Shown here piece after piece: positions 10,509 through 22,537 of a DNA stretch of 64,000 nucleotides. Location of the stretch: contig JARHVA010000001.1 in NCBI GenBank assembly GCA_037957365.1, positions 14,710,001 to 14,774,000 on the forward strand, given 5' to 3'. The notes under the pieces are model-generated. The model worked only from the letters and a program-made list of their open reading frames with translations, was not told the DNA's origin and ran no database searches. This stretch comes from Torreya grandis. Lineage: Eukaryota > Streptophyta > Pinopsida > Cupressales > Taxaceae. Positions within the stretch are counted from its first letter, which is position 1, and each line of letters starts with the position of its first letter. The position numbers and the translations under genes are program-made.

Positions 10509-11720
10509 TGTTAAGCATGGGATATATTGAGAGGGGGGGTGAATCAATGTATCATATATCTTATAAAACTTTTCCTTAACCAAATTCCACTTAATCAAAC
10601 ATTCAATATATGTAATAAAACTCAAACAATAAACACCACACAAGATGTAGAGAGACACCAAATATAATGTGAAAACCCCATGTGGGAAAAACCATGGAGA
10701 ACAATCTCAAGTATATGAATGAGCACCAACCCAAACAATATTCGCAAGCACAAACTTGCAGGAGCACCAACCCCTTTGCTGAGCACCAACCCAATAACTA
10801 TTCATGAGCACCAACCCATAGGAACACCAACCCCTTTGTCGAGCACCAATCCAACAACAATTCATGAGCACCAACCCACAAGATCACCAACCCCTTTATC
10901 GAGCATCAACCCAACAACAATTTGTGAGCACCAACCCATAAGAGCACCAACCCCTTTTGCTGAGCACCAACCTAGTAATAATTCATGAGCACCAACCCAG
11001 AGGATCACCAACCCCTTTGTGTATACCACACAACTATCTCTCAATATTGCTATCTCAACAAATGATAGTTTATTACAACATCTATTTCCTCTCTCTCACC
11101 TTTGCTCTTCTAAGCTAGATATAACAAATACAAATCATATTCATCTCTCACAATTTCTCTTCTAAGCTAGATATTAAAATATCAAATCAACCTCTATCTC
11201 TCATATTAAAAATGGCTTCTCAAGCATTTATTTATAGCTTTCCAAATGACGTTTGTCCTTCCCCCTTTGTGACCCTTCAATCTTCATGGAAAATGGCACC
11301 AAACTTGTATGACCCTTCATATCCTTGCCTTTGAAAAGTCATGTGGTGACCCTTCATGAGCAAAAATGTCCTTCCCTCTTTTGTCCTTATCTTGGTGACT
11401 TTTCTATTCCTCAAAGTGTCCCTTCATGATAAATTTCCCCCTTCCTCTTTTGTCTTCACTTGGTGACTCTTGGAATTCCCCAAGATGACTCTTCATGGGA
11501 AAATGCATCCCATCCTTCTTTTATCTTTACCCCGTGGCTCTTAGACTTCTCCATGGGCCCTTATTTTGTCTCATATGCAACCAAAAAAATGTTTATTAAT
11601 ATTAAATAAATATTAGCACACATTAGCCAAGATATATCTATTACAAACATCAATAAATGCAATGGGGCCTTTATCACCAATAATGCTAGACCTTTGACAT
11701 TAATGACAATATTTTCAACA
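10509..11720 (-). repeat. E4 5' LTR
   Basis: This 1212-bp copy matches 6318-7904 apart from the duplication there. It contains the 60-bp minisatellite (10720-11018) and a TATA box (11238-11226, minus). It begins TGTTAAGCA and ends CAACA, followed by the TSD TTTGT. Confidence 0.93.
10720..11018 (-). repeat. 60-bp minisatellite in the E4 5' LTR
   Basis: About five units of 60 bp, the same unit as in the 3' LTR but with different unit-by-unit changes. The period is a multiple of three, which is why open frames run through it on both strands; these are not genes. Confidence 0.9.
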
Positions 11721-13840
11721 TTTGTTGTGTTTGTGTTTTTGATTGTGGAGGGCACAAAGATTAATTTTTACAAACCCAATAATACAAAACTAAAGAGAAA
11801 AAAACAAATAAACATAGGAAAGCCAAGATAACTAGTGCTATGTGGATGGGACATACTTGGAAATTTGGCAAGTTGGGGTGATAAGTGTTATGTTAGACCA
11901 AATGACCAAGTCAAAATTTAGAGTAAATTAGGCAAACAAAAATATAAGGCTAATAAATAATGAGAAAATCAAATAAGTAAACCTTAATTAAGAAACACAA
12001 AACTCACCAAGTCAAACCAATGATATATGTCAAAAAGATGGTAATTAAACATCAATGTGAAAGTAGTGACAATCCTTACTTAAACAAATATGGGAAAGAA
12101 AAAATGGTAAAACAACATTGATGAGTGAAAAATAACAATCCTTACTCAATAATCAATGGAAAAAGTCCATAAAAGGGAAAACAATATTAGTGAGTGAGAA
12201 GTAAGTAACAAGCCAACCTCACTCAATAATGGAAAAATTACATGAAAATAGAAACGAACTTAGGTGTTTGGAAAAAAGGGTAGTATAACAATGAAAAATG
12301 GTAAAAACAAATCAAATCATGTCTATAAATGTAGATCCATGGTGCAAATAAAGTAATCCATAGTTACTCAAACATGTTGTTTTACTCGAAGGATAGATAA
12401 AATTGAAATAAAGTAGTGTTAGTATGTTTTGCAAGGTGTGAAGAAGAAGGAAGTATAGAAGAGGGAAAATAGATTTAGAATCACAATTTGCCTATCAAGG
12501 GGGGAAATAAAATGGGTGGAGGGGAGAATTAAGGAAAAACCAAGGTAAATAAACTCTTTATCAAATTCAAGACACTCAAATTAGGTTTTTCAAAACAAGA
12601 GGACTTTCGACCTTAAGGACTCTAAAGAAGTTCTCTTAGCCACACAAGTTTTAGGTCAACAAATGAAGTATAAAGATCATCCCATAAAGGCTATATGCAT
12701 GAAAATTAAAATGTACCTACCTTCCCACAACATGTTCCCTATTCCTTAGGACCCTTTATAGAGCTATCAATCTAATTTGAAGATTGGGTACTTGCATGAG
12801 ACCTCAACTCTATTGTGAGGCCAACTGTGGAGTTTGAGCTTCAATTGGAGATGTGTTTGTAATCACATATTTTGGTGTGATATTTAGTTTTGAGATATGT
12901 ATATTACCTTTTGTATATCATTGCCTTTTATTTCAAATGATTTGGCTTTTAATTTTCTTTATGGAATTTTTCCTATTCTTCCTCCATATGGATTTGGAGA
13001 ACCAAACATGAGCGCTAAAGATGACTTTCATTTGAATATTTGGGGCTTGGTTGTTAAGAGAGAAAACTCAGAGAGCATGGTGTCTAAGAGTCTCATAAAG
13101 TTAGGTGAAATAAAAGTGCTATCTTGACTTCAACCTTATTTGATCCAGTGTGAAGTGAAAGGAAAAGAAATCAATAGGTATAAAACATGAAATAATTTGA
13201 ATTACTTCAAATCACAAAAAAGTAACAAAGGGAAAAAAAAGGATTTAATGATAGAAAAGTGTGATTCCTTATCATAATAATGAGGGAAATTTATGAAAAC
13301 ATGATAACATAGTTTGTTATGAAATTTCAACTATCAAAAGAAGCAAAAGCTAAAAATGAGAACAAAAATAAAAAACTCGTAACCATTTGTAAAACACATT
13401 CTAGACATGGAATGAAAAAGATGGTGATTTTGTGAGGAAGGCCAGGTCCTATCCATGTTCTTACACTACAACTCATAAAAGATAAACCCAAGGGGGTATG
13501 CACAGCATGTGAAAAATAAATGGGATAAGAAAAAGATGGTATTTGTATGGAAGGCTAGGTCCTATCCATGATATTACATTGCAACTCACAAAAGAGAAAC
13601 CCAAGGGGTGTCAAAAAGTGTGTAAAAAGTATGAAAACAAAGAGGATAAATGTACATCATGAGGAAGACCAGGTCCTATCCACGGTTTTACAATATAACT
13701 CATGAGAAAGGGGGAACTAAAAGACCAAAAAGGACTAATGTTTGTGAAAATAGAGAACTATCATAGAGGGTGAGGCCCATGTAAGTATCCTAAAAAAAGT
13801 GTTAGATAGCATGTAAAAATCACAAAAAATAAGGGAAGGA
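11721..13840 (-). other. E3 3' untranslated region with tandem repeats
   Basis: This is the sequence between the integrase stop (13841) and E4. I see no coding sense. It has three tandem units of 114 bp marked by GGAAGGCCAGGTCCTATCC (starts near 13436, 13550 and 13664, second and third with changes) and a looser series around 12060-12240 built on ACAATCCTTACTCAATAAT. Long non-coding 3' regions are common in Tat-group gypsy elements. Confidence 0.6.
13420..13725 (-). repeat. 114-bp tandem repeat in E3 3' region
   Basis: Three imperfect copies share CCAGGTCCTATCCA, then ACAACTCATAAAAGA and a purine run AACCCAAGGGG. A weaker fourth start may lie near 13765 (GAGGCCCATGTAAGTATCC). Confidence 0.75.
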
Positions 13841-15060
13841 TTTAGGCAAAATACTTCTTGAGGAATTGCCCATTGGTGGCCTTTTTGAAAATATGACCTT
13901 CATTGGTTTGAAGGTGATAGGTACTTAGACCAAAAATATCTTTGATTAAATAGGTGCCCCACCATTTTTGGGCATATTTATCTTCTTTGTCATGAGTGTG
14001 GTAAAATTTAAGGACAACATCACCAACATTAAATGTGTAAACTTTAACTTGTTTGTTATGTTATTTGGGAATACAGGCCTTGTATTGGTGATTGTGTTAC
14101 AAATCAAAAATATGGTTTTCATCAAGGAGATCAAGAACATGAAGGTAAGATTCATGTAATTATTCATCAGGTATGATACCATGAAGAGATATATAGATAC
14201 ATGGAAGCTCAAGTTCTAATATAAGGACTGATTTAAAACCATAGACTAGAGAGAATGGCATTGCCCCAGTGGCAGTGCGTATACTAGTGCGATACGCCCA
14301 AAGCATAAGATAGAGATGAAAGTGCTAGTCCATATGGGTTTCATGAATTATATTTTGGATGATTTTATTAATAATTTTTTTTGTTGCCTTTACTTGGACA
14401 TTACATTATGGATGATATGGTGTGGAGAATTTGTGATGGATTTTAAATTTAGCACATAGTTGTTTGATAACTTTATTTTTGAAATTACAACCATTGTCTG
14501 AAATGATAGTATGAGGGACACCAAAATAGAAAATGACTTGATTAATGATGAATTTGGAGATGGTGGTACTAGTGACATTAAAAAGGGGCATATCCTTGAC
14601 CCATTTATTAAAATATTCTATGGCTATGATTATAAATACATACCCATATTGAGATTGAGGTAATTTGCCTATGAGATCTAATCCCCACATGGAGAATGGC
14701 CAGGGAGAGTCTACAATTTAAAGTTTGGTTAGAGGTGAATGAATTAAATCATCATAAAGCTAGCAAGGAGTACACTTTATAACAAATTACATGACATCCT
14801 TTTCAAGAGTGGGCCAAAAGAATCCCATATGTAAGCATTTACAGGTTATATCATGTTTGCTATAGTGGCCACTGTAAATGCCCCCAGTGTTTGTTCATGA
14901 AGAGGAAGAACCTCATCTAGCATAACACATTGGAGTAAGGTGCCTTCAATATTGTGATAGTATAGGATGTTCTATTGAAATAATACTTAAAATATTATTT
15001 GTGAATGTGAGTCTTTTCATAGGAATCTAGGTTGGGAGGATAAATTTGGTGTTTTATAAA
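13841..15060 (-). pseudogene. E3 integrase, gypsy type, inactive
   Basis: The enzyme would insert the cDNA copy. The minus-strand reading shows an HHCC zinc region near 14910-14770 (H.SKHDITCKCLHMGFFWP, then CTPC). The core follows: MWGLDLIGKLP at 14690 (first catalytic Asp), HTIISDNGCNF near 14520 (second Asp), and NVQVKATKK near 14395, where the family has N-G-Q-V-E-A-T. The third catalytic residue Glu is Lys here. The C-terminal part has KWWGTYLIKDIFG and ends NGQFLKKYFA with a stop at 13843-13841. No chromodomain follows. Stops interrupt the frame. Confidence 0.88.
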
Positions 15061-15600
15061 TTGAATGATGTCTTTATACCATAGGCTTTGTCGAATGGTG
15101 ATGGCCTCAATGTGGTAGATTAGTGAATAATGTGGTTGAGTAGAAGATGTAGATTTTTTTATTTGGATAATAAAAGTGGGATTGGTAAGAACTTGGTGTG
15201 GATAAAAAGGAGATGTTGAAGAAGCAAGGGAATCAATAATAGAAATTTGATCTTGAGGGATAGGCTCAATGGTGAAAGAAATGAAATTTTTGGAGAGAGT
15301 AGTTGTGATTTGATGATAGGAAATGGGATTCTCACTTTTAAAATTGTAATCACCATTGACTTGGTAATAAATGAGATGGAAACCACCTAAAACATGTAGG
15401 GATTAGATATCTAAATCAAAGGCAACTCTCATACCTAAGATTAAATCTTTGTACTCTTCCATGTTATTATAGAGATCAAATATTAAGTAAAAAGCTAAAG
15501 GTATTTTTAAAAGAGGGATTGTAAGAATACAACCTTCCCTAGCTCCTTGAAGGTACTTAGCACCATCAAGTGAAGGGTACAAGTATCCTCATGTAAATCA
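15061..15600 (-). pseudogene. E3 region between RNase H and integrase, degenerate
   Basis: Pol coding sequence is expected here from the position. The minus-strand frames give only short open pieces, such as INVDLHEDTCTL near 15600-15560, and I cannot align them to a named domain. In Tat elements a second, archaeal-like RNase H lies here; I cannot confirm it. Confidence 0.4.
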
Positions 15601-16349
15601 ACATTAATTTCAGAAAGTTCTTTGATAACTAATTTTGGTTTAGTAGTATCAAGGAGGATAGCAAATTCATTGAGATTACTTCATTAAACATCAATAGTGA
15701 AGTTATGGACATAATATTTAAGATATATGGCTTGGTTAATACCTTCAATATAGAGAATATTGTCATCAGAAGACTATCTTTAAGGTGGTTGGTAGTGGGC
15801 ATAGGAATTGTGATAAGTTGATCAACGATGATTTGTCCTTTGATAGCTTTTTGAGAAATAATTTGGAGATCAAATTCCATGAGGATCATCCACTTTCCAA
15901 CTCTATCTCCAGGAAGAAAGGCTTTGGAGAATAAGAAATGAAGGGGATTGGAATGGATGATAACATTAAGTGGTCTGATAAAGCATATAACATCAAAGTT
16001 TTTTAGTTACAAAATATATGGCGAGGCAATCATGTTTGACTTTTATGTAACATTTTTCATAATCAATGAGGCCTCAACTGATATAGTAGATGGCATATTC
16101 TCTTCCAATATCATTTTTTTAGGCAATCATTTCCCCAATGGATATGGGTATGTAACAAGTGTATAAAATCAAAGGTTGATTATTTGAAGGGGGATGAAGA
16201 GTAGGTGGGTGAAGCAATGATTATTTCATATTATCAACTACTTTTTGATAGGGAGCTATCCATTCTAGAGCATTACCTTTCTTAAGAAGAGAATTGATGG
16301 AGTGGATATGATAAGCCAATTTGGAGATGAATCATCTAATTACCACAAG
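15600..16349 (-). pseudogene. E3 RNase H (RT-linked), degenerate
   Basis: The minus strand after the RT palm-thumb reads PLILYTCYIPISIGEMIA near 16160, then GREYAIYYIS, LIDYEKCY and CLAIYFVTKKL, the order seen in the RT-linked RNase H of plant gypsy pol. After that comes ISQKAIKGQIIVDQL near 15850, the segment that joins to the next domain. This domain would remove RNA from the RNA-DNA hybrid. Stops and frame changes are frequent. Confidence 0.75.
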
Positions 16350-17250
16350 TGTATCAAGATAAGTGAAAATGTCTGGAATGGATTGAGGGATGGGAATGTT
16401 GATGATAGCATTAATCTTGGAATGATCAACATAGATGTCTCATAGAGAAACTAAGAATCCTAATTTTTTTCTAGATGTGACACCAAAGACACATTTATGA
16501 GGATTTAGTCTAGCTTTATATTTAAAAATGCTATCAAAGAAGATGGCAAGATCAAAAAGATGAGTCTTGCGACATTTAGACTTAGCAATGAGGTCATCCA
16601 CATAGGTTTCTATAATTTTGTGAATAAGATCATGAAAGATATGGATCATTGCTCATTTATAAGTAGCTTTGGCATTTTTGAGTTTGAAGGGCATTTTAGC
16701 ATAGTAATATGTGCCCCATTCTATGGTGAAAGTTATCTTATGTTGGTCTTCAGGGGCAATGTGAATTTGTTTATAGCTCAAGAAACCATCCATAAGAGAC
16801 AACATTTCATAACTAGATATGTAATCAACAATGGCATCTATTGAAGGTAGAGGGAAATTGTCCTTGGGATGAGCAAGATTAAGATTACAAAAATCAATGC
16901 AAATGTGAATGGCCATGGTGACCTTTTTTGAACAGGGACTATGTTAGAAACCCATTTAGAGTAGTCTATAGGTTTGATAAACTTAACATTAAGAAATTTG
17001 ATAATTTCCTTATGGCATAAGGTGGAAACTTCAGGTGGATACTTTTATTGATTTTGATGCATAGGTTTAACATCAAGATAAGTGATGATATTATGCACCA
17101 TGATGCTAGGGTCAATACCAGGCATGTCCTCGTAAGACCATGCAAAGATCTCATGATATTTATCAAAAAATAAGCTAAAGTTATCATGTTTAATGAGCGT
17201 AATTTTATGAGAAACTGTAATAGGTCGAGGGCATGATGGAGTGCCATATT
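16350..17250 (-). pseudogene. E3 reverse transcriptase, gypsy type
   Basis: The reading starts with FAWSYEDMPGIDPSIMVHNI near 17160-17100, then KPIDYSKWVSNIVPVQK near 16970. From 16916: IDFCNLNLAHPKDNFPLP, SLMDGFLSYKQIHIAPED (first catalytic Asp in LMDG) and AKMPFKLKNAKATYK. After a TGA at 16652-16650 the same frame continues with ETYVDDLIAKSK (YVDD box, two catalytic Asp) and RLNPHKCVFGVTS. The TGA stands where the family usually has Arg, as a CGA codon would give after C-to-T change. Catalytic residues are present, but stops and a frame change near 16970 make it non-functional. Confidence 0.92.
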
Positions 17251-18599
17251 AAATATGAGTAATTTCTTTGATAAACATAACATTTCCATCTTGGAAGTGA
17301 TATGGTGCATTTGATAAAGAAGAAATTAGATTAGCTCTAAGATCAATGCTAGTAATGAAGTTGTTGAAATAAGGGGCTTTGTTTTTGTCATTCCTAAGTT
17401 TGTGATGTTGTCAAGAAAGTTGGAGTTCTTTGGCATGAAGTAATTCAAGGATAGCTTCATCACTAGGTAAAGTGGGAAGAGGGTCATAATACTCAACATC
17501 TACTTTGAGATCAAGAATTTTATTACCATGGCTATCATATTTAAAATGTATTTGATAAACATTTATGGACATGGTATCTAATGTAATCTTAGAGTAGGAG
17601 GAGTAGATTGATTATATTAGATTGGTGTATGATTAGTTTCTTTGACGGGGAAGAAATTATATGTAGTGATGGGATCTATAGGTGGTAAAAAAGATGCAAG
17701 AATCTCCAGAGGTTTAGAATGTAGGATTTCTTCTACCACCTAAGGAGTATCAAGAAGTGGAGTATTAGTAGGAAGTACATGACCTTTAGGATCTAACTCA
17801 AAATATATGGAAATGGTGTTAAAATCTCAGTTGAAATCATGTATTTGAGCTTAAGTTTTATGATAATGTTGAACATTCAAGTCTCGATATTGAGCTTGGG
17901 CCATGATGTATTTATCATCATAGGTTGGAGAAATGGTACATGCTTGAGATTCATGGGGAGTTTTAGAAGGTGAAATTATAAAGTTACTAAACTTATGTGG
18001 AGACATGATTAAAGGATATTTAAATAATTTGACCACTCCAAAGTCATTTCATGTGAAGGCATCTTCTAGGTAAGAAGCTTCCTGAGCATTACATGGAGGG
18101 AAAAAATTGGTGATCTCATCAATGAGAGGAATCATGAAATCATGAGGTAATAAATAAGGAGGAATCCAATCTAAGATGTAAGGAGGTAGCTTAGTAGTGT
18201 TACAAGTATGTTACAAGTCATTAGGTTCATCATCATCTGAATCAGTAAGAGTGACCTGTAAGTCTGGATGGATGTTGATAAATTTAGGTAAGGGAGCACT
18301 GTTGATGGTAAGAATGGTAGGAATGGAATATCAATATTTTAGATTATAAAGTTGAATATTCTAAGGGTTGGGATCAACCTCATGCTTATACCATTTACCA
18401 TTATGTATGAATTTGATGCATTGGCTATCAAAAGAGGTAATGGTCCTCATTCTATGAGTTTAATTGTGGCTGGGGTGTATGTTATAAGATAACGGCAAAT
18501 CATAGACCATAAGTTTAGTTTGAATGGTCTTGGGTCTGATTATTAGGGGAATCCAAATATGACCAAGTGGTTTTCAATTAGTTTTATCAAATGCATGAT
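17251..18599 (-). pseudogene. E3 protease-RT linker region, degenerate
   Basis: Minus-strand frames have open stretches with many prolines, for example 18036-17851 with KTPHESQACTISP, and an acidic TLTDSDDDEPNDL near 18240-18200. This suits the variable linker between protease and RT in Tat-type pol. No catalytic motif is recognised. Confidence 0.5.
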
Positions 18600-18900
18600 A
18601 GCTAAGATGGGTTTGCTTAAGATGATCCTTATTATATCCAAGTTATTAGATAAGCCACAAAGGTGCTACATTAATACTAGACCCTTCATCAACTAAAACT
18701 TTACAAATAAGGGTAGTGTTAATGGCTATTTTAATGAATAGTGGTGGATCATCGATGTGAAAAAATATTTCATCATTAATCATGTCCTCTTCAAGAAACT
18801 CAATAGACAGTCTAGAATAAGGACACATAGATTCAATGGTATGCATGTTGGTAGGTTGAGACTCCATAGAGGGTGGTTCTTCATCTATAAAAGATAGATC
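18600..18900 (-). pseudogene. E3 protease (retropepsin)
   Basis: The minus strand from 18867 contains PLFIKIAINTTLICKVLVDEGSS followed by INVAPL. VLVDEGSSINV corresponds to the catalytic 'L-V-D-x-G-S-S' loop of gypsy proteases. The acidic stretch FLEEDMINDEIFFHIDDPP just before it is the usual lead-in. It would process Gag-Pol. The region past 18646 has stops. Confidence 0.8.
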
Positions 18901-20802
18901 TTCAATTTTTTGTAATTGTTACATAATGAACTTGTGATGATAAGGGGAAGTAAAAACTAACTCCATAAGTGAAATCTTGCAAGACATGGAGTTAAGTTCT
19001 TGGAGAAAGTTCCAATGGGATTTAGAAGAAGAACCAGTGTGAGGTTTAGAAAGTAAGGTATATTTTGAAGGAATGGAAGGTGTTGGGGGTTCAAAATAAG
19101 GAGGTGGTTCCTCATGGGCTCCCAAATATAACTGAGTGGTTGTAATATCTTTGAGAATTTGTTCCTCCAAAGATGGTTTCTTTGGTTTTGTGATAGGATC
19201 TTTTTGAGCTAGTTTGTGATGATAATTGACCTTCGCTGCATTAACATATTGATAATTGTTGTAATATTGATTGCAGTCAGCATCAATAACACAAACATCC
19301 TTGGTATTTTGTTGATGATTAGATGTGGAAAAATATTTTTGGTTATTAGAAGAAGCTTTGGGAGCTTTTCATTTTTGAGAAATAATGTTTTAATCTTGAT
19401 GATGGAGTTGAATCATTGCTTCATGATTTAAGGAATCACCAAACATGTGGAGATAATAAATTTAGTAAGCCCTCAAAAAGTTTCATGGGAATGACCAATG
19501 TTGATGTGGAACCAACACAATTTATTAGGGTCATACCATTTAGGAGGATTATTAGAATAAGTAAAAGATTTAGAGGGTGGTAAGAATTATTTCATTTGAT
19601 GCATAGTTAGTGGTATGTGAGATTATCAGGAACTGTCAGCTTTGATAAATCTTGGTTTGGTTTGAGGAGTATTGATGGTGATGGCATTGGTATAATTTTG
19701 AAAATATCCTTTAAGGAATTTGGTATTAGGTTTGAATTGTTTCATGAGTAAGTCTTGATGTTTGGCTTGGTCAAGATCTTTTCTAAGTGTTTGAGGAGCA
19801 AAAGTTCAAACCTTATATTGAAGAGGAGTTAAAGTATTATAAAGAGTTTGAATAAATTGTCATTAGTCATGTTATGGTCAATTCATGAGTTGATTCGATA
19901 GGAGATTGCTTAACATTGATGAAATGGCTAAGGTAATTTTTAGAAAGGTCATTATGTTGTAACTCTTTAACTAGAGGATTGAGTGAATCCTCATGTTTCC
20001 AAATGGAATGTTCGGGAATTTGGTTGTACCATTCAAATACATCACCAGTGAAGGTTTTAACTAGAAGTTTATTTTTGGTGAAAGTATTAGTTTGGATTCA
20101 CTCTTTATAAAGATTGCCAAATGTTTTGAGAGAGGATGTAGGGCCTTTAGTCCCATCATAATTGATAGTTATAGATATATTACCAATATTAATGGACATA
20201 ATGAAAGGAGTGAAAGGCTCATTTTAGATAATTTGAAGCATTTTTTTATTCATGATAGGTTGAGGAATAACATTTCCTAAGGCATCTCTAATAGGTGGAG
20301 GAATAAAATTGGCATTGGGTTAAGGATTGAGAGCCAAAGGTTGATTAGCCATATTGATCAAATGACTTTGTAATTACATCATTTTATAGGTGTTATAAGT
20401 TTTCATTATGTTCATTTTTTGTATAACTTGTGTGAGAAGTTGAGTCATATCAATCAGTATGTTTGTGTTTATAGGAGAACTCCACAAATTGGTATTAAGG
20501 GGAGAGTTATTATAAGGTGGTTTACCAGTGGGATTATTGGATAGACTTGTGTCAATTGCTCCCACATTATGTTGAAAATATTAAAGATGAGAATTGTCTT
20601 GATATGTACAAAAAGGATTAGATCCACCTACTTCATCTTGGGATCTGATTTGAACCATGTTATAATCCACAGACAAAGGAGGGGAAGGGGTGCTTCAAGA
20701 GTGAGGGTTCTCTTGGGAGAAAAAGAGAGGGAGAAAAGAATACCTCATATCGTGTCTAAATGGATTTAAGTTGTCTAAGAATATTTTAATAGGGAACTTC
20801 AT
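18901..20802 (-). pseudogene. E3 gag, degenerate
   Basis: The start is ATG at 20802 (MKFPIKIFLDNLNPFR). The same start is conserved in the related E8 at 48834, which supports it. The gag core near 20060-20000 reads FTGDVFEWYNQIPEHSI, the W-Y signature of retrotransposon gag. A knuckle-like segment LCWFHINIGHSHETF lies near 19520-19480. Gag forms the virus-like particle that packages element RNA. Many stops break the frame, so no long ORF remains. Confidence 0.75.
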
Positions 20803-22520
20803 GATGTTTTGATAAAATGAACAAAATGCCAAGAATGAGAAATAGAGAACTAAGTAAAGGTAAAAATAAGAGTACAAAGTCAACCAGGTCGACTTAGTAC
20901 TATTGGACAAAAGGCAAAATAATATAGAGTCGACAAGATCGACGAAATACTGTAAATAGGGAAAAAGATAATCTAATAAGGATATAGAGTAGACTAGGCT
21001 GACTTAATATTGTATCCTGATTGGTAGAAAGGAGTAATGGGTAGATCAATTCATCTTAGTACTACAGATAGGGAAAAAGATAGTCTGTAAAAGACTATGT
21101 TGAATATAATGATAATGTGCTAAAAATAGGGAAAAATTTTTCAATATAATTTGAGCAAGAAATGGAAGCAAACACACAAACCATTGGATCAATGAGAATG
21201 ATCTAATTGGCATACAACACAAGACCTTGCACCAACGCTGGATAATGCAAGTTTTTATAATACAACACATAATGATTAGAGAGCAAACACTCAACTGAAA
21301 AGTAAATTCTAAATAAGTGGTCATCCTAAGTGTTGTTAGATTATTATATAGTTTATTTTAAGTGTGATAGGGAAGTTGGCTGAAAATAGAGAACTAGAAA
21401 GCAATATATGGATAGTTTTAATATGTTTAGGCTAAAAAGGGATCTATGTTGGCAATGGTACAAGCTTGGTATTGGGGCCTACCCCCTCACTTCATAATCC
21501 CATAGAGATAAAGGTATTAAGTGATTTTATGATATATACCATTAATCACACGTCTATACTTGGATAGAAAACCAAGTCAGCTTCCCCCTTGGTGATGAAA
21601 TACAAGTAAGTATGCCTTGGGAAGACAAATGTTAAATGCATTTTGAAATTTGTGTGATTTGATAGTGTGTGCAAAAGGAGAAAACTAGTGCAACTAAATG
21701 GTATTTTTAAAGATCACCTAATTAGACTATGTGAGCTACTTTAAGCATGCCAATAACTAAAAATGAAAGTGTGAATTAATTACTGATATAGTTGTTAATT
21801 TCCAAATTAAGAATGGTACAAAGTTAGTTCAGATGACACTGTATGCAAATATTACATAATAGAGTTGACTTGATCATTACTATTCTATATAATCAAGAGT
21901 CCTTAAGAACTAAGTTGACCAAGTTGAATTAGTCTTTTAGATAAAAGATAGGCTTCATAACTAAATCAACTAGGTTCACTTAGTTTGCAATAAGATTGTA
22001 GTTTTGAAGATTGCAAACTTACACAAAATAGAACTGTAATGAAGTACTAAATTAAAAGAGAGAGAAATAAAGGAACCTTGGTGGTTTGAAAGATGCCAAA
22101 GATTGAAAATTTTATATTAAAGTGCCTTAAATGCTGCTTGTAATTTTTTCCAACTAGGTTGATTGGGTCAACCTAGTTTTGTGAAACCCTATTTGCTAAA
22201 TCATGTTAAGATGACTAAGTTGACCTAGTAGATTTAGTTTGTTATTTGGATGCTGACTATAATATTAAGTCAAAATATTTGACATAGTTTGTTATCAGAG
22301 ATTGAATAAGAGTATTGTGTCGACTTGCTCTATTTAGTAACCTGTATCTAATTTAAACCTTCATAGAAAGAACAAAGTCATTTTGATGTGGTTATGTGTT
22401 AAACCTATGCACAAAAGTTATAACTATACTATTTTGGTCAACCTAGTATCAAAAATATAAAAAGTTAATAAAATGATATAAATGAGAAGTTTGAAAGAAA
22501 ACCTCCAAGGGTTAGATTTA
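20803..22520 (-). other. E3 5' leader with GTCGAC/CTAGT-type repeats
   Basis: There is no coding sense between the primer site and gag. It holds about ten scattered copies of a motif close to GTCGACTTAGT or its complement, for example 20881-20900, 20929-20952, 20993-21011, 21860-21880, 21921-21945, 21962-21985, 22155-22185, 22210-22235 and 22318-22345. The homologous leader of E8 carries the same class of motif. Confidence 0.65.
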
Positions 22521-22534
22521 TGTTGGGTTCACCA
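22521..22534 (-). other. E3 primer binding site
   Basis: TGGTGAACCCAACA on the minus strand lies 3 bases from the 5' LTR. It begins with the TGG that pairs with a tRNA CCA end. The same TGGTGAACCC occurs at E1 (30833-30824). I cannot name the tRNA. Confidence 0.75.
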
Positions 22535-22537
22535 AAA

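Larger units (their letters stand above)
6318..11720 (-). mobile_element. E4: non-autonomous copia-type element carrying gag-protease only
   Basis: Two LTRs (6318-7904 and 10509-11720), TG...CA type, are flanked by the perfect TSD TTTGT (6313-6317, 11721-11725). On the minus strand the 5' LTR is followed, after 2 bases, by the copia primer site TGGTATCAGAGC (10506-10495). The 2.6-kb internal part holds a degenerate gag with three zinc-knuckle segments and the start of a copia protease, then the polypurine tract AAAGGGGGAGAT (7916-7905). Integrase, RT and RNase H are absent. Movement would need proteins from a related full element. The LTRs carry a minisatellite, and the left LTR has an internal duplication. 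Confidence 0.92.

Noticed and set aside
10719..10988. 89-codon open frame with a 20-residue repeat (EHQP..PTP) on the plus strand
   Set aside because: It is the 60-bp E4 minisatellite read in frame. It is antisense to the element, and the same repeat opens frames on both strands in both LTRs.
13968..14159. Plus-strand frame of 63 codons
   Set aside because: Antisense to the E3 integrase C-terminus; no domain.
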